NCBI GenBank assembly: GCA_030916545.1
Contig: JAUPWI010000072.1
Span: forward strand, 1 to 5,476
Reading direction: 5' to 3'
Origin: Patescibacteria group bacterium
GTDB taxonomy: Bacteria; Patescibacteriota; Minisyncoccia; Moranbacterales; UBA1568
DNA length: 5,476 nucleotides
The notes under the pieces were generated by a model that worked only from the letters and a program-made list of their open reading frames with translations, was not told where the DNA came from and made no database searches. Shown piece after piece: positions 1 to 4,292 of this stretch. How positions within the stretch are numbered: position 1 is the first letter of the stretch; every line of letters starts with the position of its first letter. The position numbers were made by a program, and so were the translations under genes.

Positions 1-39
1 CATAAGGAGGAAGGAATAGAAAGAAGATAGCGTACAGGG

Positions 40-68
40 AGTATAGCGCGGTGCATGATGCGTTTCAA
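40..68 (-). promoter_or_regulatory. Leftward sigma70-type promoter for a gene off the left edge
   Basis: On the minus strand there is a -35 TTGAAA (68..63), a 17-base spacer and a -10 TATACT (45..40). Each box matches the consensus at five of six positions. Transcription would start near position 33. The leader then runs through a pyrimidine-rich stretch to an ATG at 3..1, where the window ends. That ATG has no Shine-Dalgarno site in front of it, so it is only a candidate start. The promoter lies just beyond the terminator of the 174-569 gene, which is the expected place for the next leftward transcription unit. The downstream product cannot be seen. Confidence 0.55.
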
Positions 69-91
69 ATCGAAGCAGTTGCTGAGAGAAG

Positions 92-116
92 AAAAAACCC
101 GCTGGTTGAGGGCGGG
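92..116 (-). terminator. Intrinsic terminator of the 174-569 gene
   Basis: Read leftward, CCCGC (116..112) pairs with GCGGG (102..98) across a 9-base loop and is followed at once by six T (97..92). It lies about 58 bases past the TGA stop of the minus-strand gene and ahead of the next leftward promoter. The stem is short but all G/C, and the T tract is in the right place. Confidence 0.75.
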
Positions 117-173
117 AGAAACTTTCTGACTTCAGACTAGAACTAGGCAGTAAAACAAGAGATAGGTTTCAGG

Positions 174-569
174 TCAAGCCGTGAGAGATTGAGATATTGC
201 TGACGTGACAGCAGGTCGACGCGCACCCACTTTCTTCACACAGACGTTGTCCTGCAGCTGTGGAGACCGTCTGGTTTCGGGCGGCTTGGCAGGCGTGATT
301 GTGTCGATGTCCATGCCCGAGAGCAGTTGGGCCATCAATGTAGGTTCGGGGATTGGCCGATTGCCAAAGCCGCGGAAAGAGATGCACCGGCCATTGATGT
401 TGACCGCTAACCTGATACTGTGCTTGTGAGCGTACCGACGGTAAACAGTGTCGAGGTATTTTTCTTGCGCCGGATTGAGCACGTCGGAGAATTCAACTTC
501 TGCGACGATATCTCCTTTGGGAACGGGTTTTTGGGCGATGGTAACTTTTTTAATTGAAGGGAGCTGCAT
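174..569 (-). CDS. Hypothetical protein, 131 aa, basic proline-containing C-terminal tail
   Basis: I do not recognise this protein. It starts at ATG 569..567 and stops at TGA, giving 131 residues (MQLPSIKKVTIAQ...). The start is supported by a TGGAG Shine-Dalgarno about seven bases upstream. It is also supported by the promoter at 635-663, which lies inside the longer reading frame that would begin at 656 and so excludes that start. Residues 1 to about 88 look like a small folded domain: alternating hydrophobic/charged stretches, then 'ISFRGFGNRPIPEPT' near 63-77. Residues from about 92 on are rich in Pro, Arg, Lys, Ser and Thr and look disordered. There is no signal peptide, membrane helix or cysteine cluster. 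The gene is a self-contained unit with its own promoter, ribosome site and terminator, which argues that it is real although unidentified. The basic tail could bind nucleic acid, but that is a guess. Confidence 0.7.
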   Translation of the reverse strand: MQLPSIKKVTIAQKPVPKGDIVAEVEFSDVLNPAQEKYLDTVYRRYAHKHSIRLAVNINGRCISFRGFGNRPIPEPTLMAQLLSGMDIDTITPAKPPETRRSPQLQDNVCVKKVGARRPAVTSAISQSLTA

Positions 570-634
570 TTTTTTCTCCAGAAATTGAGATTTCCTTGTT
601 TTCTGCCTTATTTTGTCAAATAAACTACCAATAA

Positions 635-663
635 AATATAGCCCAGAAGTACACATCTGTCAA
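635..663 (-). promoter_or_regulatory. Strong promoter of the 131-aa hypothetical gene
   Basis: On the minus strand there is a consensus -35 TTGACA (663..658), a 17-base spacer and a -10 TATATT (640..635). The start of transcription falls near 628, leaving a leader of about 59 bases. The leader contains a small inverted repeat, TTATTT-GACA-AAATAA, which could be an operator or just AT-rich chance. This is one of the best-matching promoters in the window. Confidence 0.8.
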
Positions 664-688
664 TATCGTACCAGAGAAGAATTATGAG

Positions 689-694
689 TATAAT
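689..694 (+). promoter_or_regulatory. -10 box for the aminotransferase gene
   Basis: A perfect TATAAT stands at 689-694, inside the 5-bp inverted repeat ATTAT-GAGT-ATAAT (681-694). I cannot find a good -35 at 17 bases. The matching region abuts the -35 of the divergent promoter at 658-663, so the two promoters crowd each other. The predicted start near 701 lies after the ATG at 697, which favours the ATG at 736 as the true start of the aminotransferase. Confidence 0.5.
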
Positions 695-735
695 GAATGA
701 ATTATTCCTTGTCTGAACCTGGACGTATTTTTATT

Positions 736-1584
736 ATGCACATCGATAAAATATTTCCAGCTTTTTGTAACGGCAACGTCGTGTCTGCTGATCAGATAAT
801 GCTCAGCCCTTCCGATCTCGGGATGCTGCGCGGATTCACCATTTTTGATGTGATGGTTGTTGAGCATGGTCAGGCCTTTCTCTGGGAGCGGCATTATGAC
901 CGCCTGGCTGCCTCGGCTCAGTCTATCGGACTGACAGTGCCGCTTGACAAGGCGGCCTATGGAAAAGCTTTGATCGAATTGATCGAGGCGTCGTCGACCC
1001 CGGAACTGGTACTGCGAACAGTGCTTTCTGGTGGTCCCAGTGAAAACGGATTTACGCCTGAACCTGGTCGAGAGACTTTCTATATCCTTACGGAAGAACG
1101 CCATCGTCTGCCGGAGAGCGTCTATCGGGAAGGAGTGAAGTTGATCACTCTGCCGTATGAGAGATATCTCCCGCAGGTGAAATTCGCCAATCACGCCATC
1201 TCCATCTGGGATCTCGAACGGCGGAAGCGCGAGGGGGCTTTCGATACGCTCTACATCGCCAATGGGAATATTTCCGAAGCATCACAGGGGAACGTTTTTC
1301 TCGTGAAGGATGGGGTGCTTGTCACGCCCCGTGAGGAAGTGCTTTGGGGCATCGTACAGGGACTGGTGATGGAATTGGCCGAAGCGGCCGGTATTTCGAC
1401 TGAGTGGCGGAGCGTTTCCCTTGAAGACCTTTTGGCGGCCGATGAAGTTCTGTTGACCGGAAGCAGCAAGGGCATCGTTCCCGTCGTGGATATCGACGGA
1501 CGGACTATCGGGACCGGACGACCAGGCGTCATCTGTACTCGGCTGAGAGCGGCTTATGCGCAGTGTATCGATTCCGGAAAGTAG
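736..1584 (+). CDS. Fold-type IV PLP-dependent aminotransferase (branched-chain / D-amino acid aminotransferase family)
   Basis: This is a class IV aminotransferase of 282 residues, a normal length for the family. These enzymes use pyridoxal phosphate to move an amino group between an amino acid and a 2-oxoacid in the cytoplasm. Visible features in order: 'DLGMLRGFTIFDVM' (27-40), the usual N-terminal motif; 'HYDRL' (53-57), whose Arg binds the cofactor phosphate; Lys149 in 'PQVKFANH', the expected Schiff-base lysine; Glu181 in 'NISEASQGNVFLV', which contacts the pyridine nitrogen; 'LLTGSSKGIVPV' (239-250), the second phosphate-binding loop; and 'IDGRTIGTGRPG' (253-264). Substrate cannot be assigned with confidence between branched-chain aminotransferase (IlvE), D-alanine aminotransferase (Dat) and aminodeoxychorismate lyase (PabC). 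An in-frame ATG at 697 would add 13 residues, but it sits three bases after a TATAAT box and before the predicted transcript start. The Shine-Dalgarno is weak (GGA, 12 bases upstream). The gene stands alone with no biosynthetic neighbours. Confidence 0.9.
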   Translation: MHIDKIFPAFCNGNVVSADQIMLSPSDLGMLRGFTIFDVMVVEHGQAFLWERHYDRLAASAQSIGLTVPLDKAAYGKALIELIEASSTPELVLRTVLSGGPSENGFTPEPGRETFYILTEERHRLPESVYREGVKLITLPYERYLPQVKFANHAISIWDLERRKREGAFDTLYIANGNISEASQGNVFLVKDGVLVTPREEVLWGIVQGLVMELAEAAGISTEWRSVSLEDLLAADEVLLTGSSKGIVPVVDIDGRTIGTGRPGVICTRLRAAYAQCIDSGK

Positions 1585-1609
1585 GGTCCTGAAATCGGGA
1601 TTCGAAAAC

Positions 1610-1636
1610 GGCTCCCAGGCTTGAGATTCGGGAGCT
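1610..1636 (+). terminator. Possible weak terminator hairpin after the aminotransferase
   Basis: GGCTCCC (1610-1616) pairs with GGGAGCT (1630-1636), seven pairs including one G-U, with a 13-base loop. It begins 25 bases after the TAG stop. There is no T tract after it, so termination is unproven. It may simply protect the 3' end or separate this gene from the converging tRNA-Arg genes. Confidence 0.3.
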
Positions 1637-1697
1637 GTTCAATGGGACGATGATTCGGCAGTGGAAACTTCGGACCAAATCCGGAAAAGTGGTTTCG

Positions 1698-1772
1698 TGG
1701 TGTCCTCGGCAGGAGTCGAACCTGCGTTTCCTCCTTCGGAGGGAGGTGTCTTATCCGTTATACGACGAGGAC
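1698..1772 (-). tRNA. tRNA-Arg, anticodon CCG
   Basis: The minus strand folds as a full cloverleaf. Acceptor GTCCTCG pairs with CGAGGAC. The anticodon stem is CCTCC/GGAGG with loop CTCCGAA, anticodon CCG (plus-strand 1737-1739). The T arm is GCAGG-TTCGACT-CCTGC. The discriminator is A, and CCA is encoded (1700..1698). The tRNA reads CGG. The D loop carries GGA with A20, an arginine identity base. The D stem GTAT/AGAC has one A-G mismatch at 12-23. No clear promoter lies directly upstream, because the terminator-like structure at 1787-1842 fills the gap to the next tRNA. Confidence 0.95.
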
Positions 1773-1786
1773 GCTTCATTTCTTGC

Positions 1787-1842
1787 AAAAAACCGGGCGA
1801 TCCGCTCCGGTACTCCCTTGTGAGGAGACATCGCGGGCCCGG
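1787..1842 (-). terminator. Terminator-like hairpin with T tract between the two tRNA-Arg genes
   Basis: Read leftward, CCGGGC (1842..1837) plus CCGC (1836..1833) pairs with GCGG (1805..1802) plus GCCCGG (1798..1793), with a 3-base bulge, and is followed by six T (1792..1787). An inner CTCC/GGAG pairing may close part of the loop. This has the form of an intrinsic terminator for tRNA-Arg(GCG), starting 9 bases past that gene. It sits only 14 bases before tRNA-Arg(CCG), so it would tend to block co-transcription of the pair. Confidence 0.65.
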
Positions 1843-1851
1843 ATTTTCAGG

Positions 1852-1924
1852 TGCGCTTGGCAGGAATCGGACCTACGACCTTCTGGACCGCAACCAGACG
1901 CTCTATCCACTGAGCTACAAGCGC
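1852..1924 (-). tRNA. tRNA-Arg, anticodon GCG, with an unusual T loop
   Basis: The cloverleaf on the minus strand is complete. Acceptor GCGCTTG pairs with CAAGCGC, the D stem is GCTC/GAGC with D loop AGTGGATA (A20 present), and the anticodon stem is TCTGG/CCAGA with loop TTGCGGT, anticodon GCG (plus-strand 1889-1891). The T stem is GTAGG/CCTGC with one U-G pair, and the discriminator is A. Two oddities stand out. The T loop is TCCGATT, so the nearly universal U55 is C. The CGN box is read here by a genomic G34 rather than the usual A34 that is deaminated to inosine. CCA is not encoded (CCT follows the discriminator), unlike the other two tRNAs here. It lies 46 bases after the stop of the upstream same-strand gene, so read-through transcription from that gene is possible. 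Confidence 0.9.
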
Positions 1925-1933
1925 AAACGGCTC

Positions 1934-1967
1934 TGTTTTCCGTATCGACCGTTCACCTCGGAAAACA
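1934..1967 (-). other. Perfect 9-bp inverted repeat between the PH-like gene and tRNA-Arg(GCG)
   Basis: TGTTTTCCG (1934-1942) pairs perfectly with CGGAAAACA (1959-1967) around a 16-base spacer. It fills most of the space between the stop codon at 1971 and the tRNA that begins at 1924. There is no T tract on the tRNA side, so it is not a standard intrinsic terminator. It could be a processing stem for the tRNA 5' leader or a protein-binding site. Confidence 0.45.
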
Positions 1968-1970
1968 AAG

Positions 1971-2462
1971 TTAAATATGCAGGAATTTCTCGAGGATGTC
2001 AATCATGCTTGGGTCATGAGGTTCTTCGCGGAGGTGTTCGCGAAGCAAGCGGCGGACGGTGGCCCGGTCAAGATCGCTGAGCGGCACGTGTACGTGGGAG
2101 ACGAGCCGGCCTCGGGTGTGAAGCGAGAGCAACCCATCGAGCGGCGCATCAGTATGGATGAAGAACGATTGGATCGTATCGAAGGCGTAGAATTCGTCAT
2201 GGGTGAGGACACCCCGGCTGGTGATCGCGAAGTGATAGATTTTCGGTTCGGCGATATGGAGGAGATACCCGGTGATGCCGGCGAGGATGAAGGTGATTGC
2301 CATGATGGGGCTATCGGTATAGAGCGCCCAGGCGATGATGAGGACGAGGGTGATGGTGATGATAACCTGCGATTTCGGTCCCAGTTCGAAGGTATCGTGC
2401 TCGGGCGCGCTCCACTCGAGGAGTATGTTCCCGAAATACGGCGAGAGCGGTCTGTGTTCCAT
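1971..2462 (-). CDS. Small two-helix membrane protein with a C-terminal PH-like domain
   Basis: The protein has 163 residues. An N-terminal cytoplasmic segment with 'SPYFGNILLEWSAPEHD' (7-23) is followed by two membrane helices at about 33-49 and 53-70. A soluble C-terminal part (about 74-163) has the alternating strands of a bacterial PH-like fold and a final amphipathic helix. I recall this N-terminal motif followed by two helices as a common uncharacterised family in candidate-phyla-radiation genomes; its function is unknown. A GTG at 2495 would add 11 residues but overlaps the TATAGT -10 box, so it lies upstream of the transcript start, and ATG 2462..2460 is preferred. No Shine-Dalgarno is visible in the roughly 25-base leader. 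The gene is divergent from tRNA-Ser, and the two tRNA-Arg genes follow on the same strand. Confidence 0.75.
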   Translation of the reverse strand: MEHRPLSPYFGNILLEWSAPEHDTFELGPKSQVIITITLVLIIAWALYTDSPIMAITFILAGITGYLLHIAEPKIYHFAITSRGVLTHDEFYAFDTIQSFFIHTDAPLDGLLSLHTRGRLVSHVHVPLSDLDRATVRRLLREHLREEPHDPSMIDILEKFLHI

Positions 2463-2493
2463 AGGTTTGTTTTGGTGGTTGCGTCGTTCTTCC

Positions 2494-2502
2494 ACTATAC
2501 CA
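2494..2502 (-). promoter_or_regulatory. Extended -10 promoter of the PH-like membrane protein
   Basis: On the minus strand TGGTATAGT (2502..2494) has the TGn extension followed by TATAGT, with no good -35. The predicted start near 2487 gives a short leader to the ATG at 2462. The same word with one change, TGGTATACT, drives the channel gene at 4276-4284. Confidence 0.55.
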
Positions 2503-2509
2503 CAAAATA

Positions 2510-2538
2510 TTTACAATCCGCTGCCCGCTTGCTAGGAT
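2510..2538 (+). promoter_or_regulatory. Promoter of tRNA-Ser
   Basis: The -35 TTTACA (2510-2515), a 17-base spacer and the -10 TAGGAT (2533-2538) place the start near 2545, eight bases before the mature tRNA 5' end at 2553. It is back to back with the promoter at 2494-2502. Confidence 0.65.
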
Positions 2539-2552
2539 TCCGGGTGTGATAT

Positions 2553-2642
2553 GGAAGCGTGGCCGAGTGGTTGAAGGCAACAGTCTTGAAAACTGTCGTA
2601 CCCGAAAGGGTATCAGAGGTTCGAATCCTCTCGCTTCCGCCA
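2553..2642 (+). tRNA. tRNA-Ser, anticodon TGA
   Basis: This is a class II tRNA. Acceptor GGAAGCG pairs with CGCTTCC, the anticodon stem is ACAGT/ACTGT with loop CTTGAAA, and the anticodon TGA is at 2587-2589. The long variable arm has a TACCC-GAAA-GGGTA hairpin, and the T arm is AGAGG-TTCGAAT-CCTCT. The discriminator is G and CCA is encoded (2640-2642). The long variable arm and G73 are serine hallmarks. It reads UCA and, by wobble, other UCN codons. No terminator follows it before the HAD gene. Its 3' end and downstream flank recur in degenerate form at 3425-3470. Confidence 0.97.
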
Positions 2643-2660
2643 AAATTGGAAATCGGAATT
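2615..2660 (+). repeat. Left copy of an imperfect direct repeat: tRNA-Ser 3' end plus flank
   Basis: These 46 bases cover the T arm, the 3' acceptor strand and CCA of tRNA-Ser and 18 bases beyond. They align without gaps to 3425-3470, exactly 810 bases downstream, with 37 of 46 identical by hand count. The last ten bases, AATCGGAATT, are identical. This is the intact member and would correspond to an attL-like site if the segment is an insertion. Confidence 0.7.
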
Positions 2661-2777
2661 AACTGACTCTCTTGTGTTGTTGGCGGCGAGTAATATTGAG
2701 CTCGGGTTATGAGGGGCGACTCGGGCCTGAGTGATTTTCGAGAGAATCCTTTCTTCGGGATGTAATCGGAAAACGTT

Positions 2778-3401
2778 ATGTCATATAAAGCCATCGGGTT
2801 CGATTACGGGGGAGTGATATATGGCGCGCCCGGGTCTGTCATGATGCAGGCCGCCGCGGATTTTTTGGCGGTGCCGATCGATACTCTGCGAACGGTCTTT
2901 TTCGCGAACAACCATTATCTGAATGTCGAAAAATCAATGAGTTGGGTGGAACTCTGGCAGTATATCGCCCGAGAGCTGAATCGATCGGAGAAGCAATCCG
3001 ATATCGCGCGTTTTATCGATGAATGGGATAGAAATCAGGTTGTAGACAAGGATATGATCCGTCTGATAGGCGAATTACGGACGAATGGGTACAAGATTGG
3101 TTTGCTCAGCAATTACGCCGAAGGTTTGCGCGAACGTCTTGCTTTGCAGGGAATTGCTCAGTATTTTGACGCAATTGGCATCTCTTCGGAAATGGGCGCG
3201 ATGAAACCCCAGCCGGAGGCGTTTCTTCGGTTTTGCGATATGCTCGAGGTGCGGCCGCAGGAATTAGTTTTTATCGATGATAGCGGAAAGAGCCTGGTCA
3301 GTGCGGAAGCGGTCGGGTATACTCCGATTCTGTTTCGAAGCTTCGCTGAGCTAAGGAAAGAGCTTGCAGTCCTTGGCGTGGTATGTTCCGGAGCATCGTG
3401 A
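2778..3401 (+). CDS. HAD-superfamily hydrolase
   Basis: This 207-residue protein is a haloacid dehalogenase-type hydrolase, probably a small-molecule phosphatase acting in the cytoplasm. Motif I is 'FDYGGVI' with nucleophile Asp9. The usual acid/base Asp two residues later is Gly, as in the DxGGV subgroup that also contains YihX-like sugar phosphatases. Motif II is 'LLSNYAEG' with Ser111. Motif III is Lys143 in 'AMKPQPEAF'. Motif IV is 'VFIDDSG' with Asp167 and Asp168. Residues about 16-85 form the helical C1-type cap between motifs I and II. Substrate is unknown. The ATG is preceded by a weak GGAAAA site. No convincing promoter lies between tRNA-Ser and this gene, so read-through from the tRNA is possible. 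A terminator overlaps the stop. The gene is the only one between the tRNA and its partial copy. Confidence 0.88.
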   Translation: MSYKAIGFDYGGVIYGAPGSVMMQAAADFLAVPIDTLRTVFFANNHYLNVEKSMSWVELWQYIARELNRSEKQSDIARFIDEWDRNQVVDKDMIRLIGELRTNGYKIGLLSNYAEGLRERLALQGIAQYFDAIGISSEMGAMKPQPEAFLRFCDMLEVRPQELVFIDDSGKSLVSAEAVGYTPILFRSFAELRKELAVLGVVCSGAS

Positions 3402-3419
3402 CCAAATGCTGGTTTTTTT
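3388..3419 (+). terminator. Intrinsic terminator overlapping the HAD stop codon
   Basis: AGCAT (3392-3396) pairs with ATGCT (3406-3410) over a 9-base loop. CC (3388-3389) extends the pairing to GG (3411-3412) across a 2-base bulge, and seven T follow (3413-3419). The TGA stop lies within the loop. Confidence 0.6.
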
Positions 3420-3424
3420 GAGAG

Positions 3425-3470
3425 AGAGGTGTGAATCCTCTTGTTTCTGCAAAAGGTGAAAATCGGAATT
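3425..3470 (+). repeat. Degenerate partial copy of the tRNA-Ser 3' end (attR-like)
   Basis: This stretch keeps the T-arm core (AGAGG, GAATCCTCT) and an altered acceptor strand. It has lost one C of the CCA and is followed by flank identical to that after tRNA-Ser. Four of the nine differences are C to T. No acceptor 5' half, D arm or anticodon arm precedes it, so it is not a tRNA gene. It could be an old attachment-site half or the edge of a tandem duplication. Confidence 0.65.
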
Positions 3471-3503
3471 GGAAACCGAAAACAAGAGTGTCGCGCGGTC
3501 GGG

Positions 3504-4178
3504 CTATGGTGCTTGCAGGGAAGTGTCATGTGCGGGAGGGATGTGTTTTCGGTGTTCGTTCTGGTGCGCGCTGATATCCATGGTTATTTTAAAGATAATC
3601 AGGATGGCGAGTGCGAGAATTGGCGTACCGAGAGTTTGGACCATGAAAGCGCCTGCTATCATACTTACGTGAAGCGCGGTAATTCGCGCGTAAGGGCTGA
3701 CGAAGAGGATGGCCACTGGTATTTTTCGGTACTCTTCGTGTCCGATGAAATTGGTGCGATATGAAATCGCATGACTTATTAAGAGGGGAATGATTCCTAC
3801 TGCGAAGCTGAGCGGGTTGAGATCGGAGGGCCCGAAGATAATGAAGACGAATGTCCCGTGCACGACCGTGAAAAGGCCATAGTGGCAGAAGAAAAAAATC
3901 ATGAATGCGAGGCGAGATACGGATGTTTGTTCATCCGTATAGGTTTTGTTTTTGGATAATGCGCTCGGATCCACAACCATTTCAGCCCGATGCATCTTGA
4001 GAAGATTGAATACGCCGATGATGATGTTTTCGAACCAGTAGAGAAACATAATTCCGAAGAGAGACCATCCGAAAAACACTACTCCAAAGAGTGGGATGAG
4101 ATTCGCTATGGTCAGGGTCCACTCGCTGATTCGCAGAGGGGATTTGCTGGTGAAGTAATCTATCAAACGAGATTTCAT
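3504..4178 (-). CDS. DUF6498-like multi-pass membrane protein
   Basis: The protein has 224 residues, starting at ATG 4178..4176 (MKSRLIDYF...) and ending at TAG. It has about five or six membrane helices, roughly at 18-42, 43-60, 88-113, 120-137, 150-172 and 178-200, and a polar His- and Pro-rich tail. The pattern 'ANLIPLFGVVFFGWS ... LYWFENIIIGVFN', then 'FFFCHYGLFTVVHGTFVF' with conserved His residues, matches what I remember of the DUF6498 family, whose function is unknown. A longer frame reaches 4538 but would run through this promoter and into the channel gene, so it is rejected. No Shine-Dalgarno is visible. The promoter at 4191-4219 implies a leader of only a few bases. The gene is divergent from the channel gene, with 114 bases between their start codons. 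Confidence 0.75.
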   Translation of the reverse strand: MKSRLIDYFTSKSPLRISEWTLTIANLIPLFGVVFFGWSLFGIMFLYWFENIIIGVFNLLKMHRAEMVVDPSALSKNKTYTDEQTSVSRLAFMIFFFCHYGLFTVVHGTFVFIIFGPSDLNPLSFAVGIIPLLISHAISYRTNFIGHEEYRKIPVAILFVSPYARITALHVSMIAGAFMVQTLGTPILALAILIIFKITMDISAHQNEHRKHIPPAHDTSLQAP

Positions 4179-4179
4179 G

Positions 4180-4196
4180 TATGATATTGTATCATA
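4180..4196. promoter_or_regulatory. Perfect 7-bp palindrome (operator candidate) at the DUF6498-like gene start
   Basis: TATGATA-TTG-TATCATA is a perfect inverted repeat one base upstream of the ATG at 4178. It covers the -10 box and the predicted transcript start, the classic place for a repressor site. It is AT-rich, so chance is possible. In a transcript starting near 4184 it would be only partly present, which favours a DNA-binding over an RNA role. Confidence 0.45.
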
Positions 4197-4219
4197 TGTT
4201 CGCGGGTGTCCGCATTCAA
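4191..4219 (-). promoter_or_regulatory. Promoter of the DUF6498-like gene
   Basis: On the minus strand there is a -35 TTGAAT (4219..4214), a 17-base spacer and a -10 TATGAT (4196..4191). Transcription would begin near 4184, only about six bases before the ATG at 4178, so the message would be effectively leaderless. Confidence 0.6.
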
Positions 4220-4275
4220 CGGGGAGAGCGTGGATTGAGGGTTCGTGCTGGAATTCGATGATCGTTATTTTGAGG

Positions 4276-4284
4276 TGGTATACT
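4276..4284 (+). promoter_or_regulatory. Extended -10 promoter of the channel gene
   Basis: TGGTATACT contains the TGn extension and TATACT. No good -35 is visible. The predicted start near 4291 is two bases before the ATG at 4293. The GAGGTGG just upstream resembles a Shine-Dalgarno but would be 14 bases from the start codon and upstream of the predicted transcript start. Confidence 0.5.
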
Positions 4285-4292
4285 AGGGACAT

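Noticed and set aside
4..16. AGGAGG on the plus strand as a ribosome site
   Set aside because: No start codon lies at a proper distance downstream, and no plus-strand frame opens there.
684..716. Ten-codon leader peptide ahead of the aminotransferase (ATG 684 to TGA)
   Set aside because: It begins upstream of the predicted transcript start and has no run of regulatory codons that would suggest attenuation.
682..1194. Minus-strand open frame of 170 codons
   Set aside because: It is antisense to the aminotransferase, whose family motifs are clear, and its translation shows no domain pattern.
1661..2080. Plus-strand open frame of about 139 codons
   Set aside because: It runs antisense through both tRNA-Arg genes and into the 3' end of the PH-like gene. 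Its sequence is explained by those features.
1977..2549. Plus-strand open frame of 190 codons, longer than the opposite gene
   Set aside because: Its product is a highly acidic, low-complexity shadow (runs of Asp/Glu/Gly). The minus-strand frame gives membrane helices, a recognisable N-terminal motif and a promoter.
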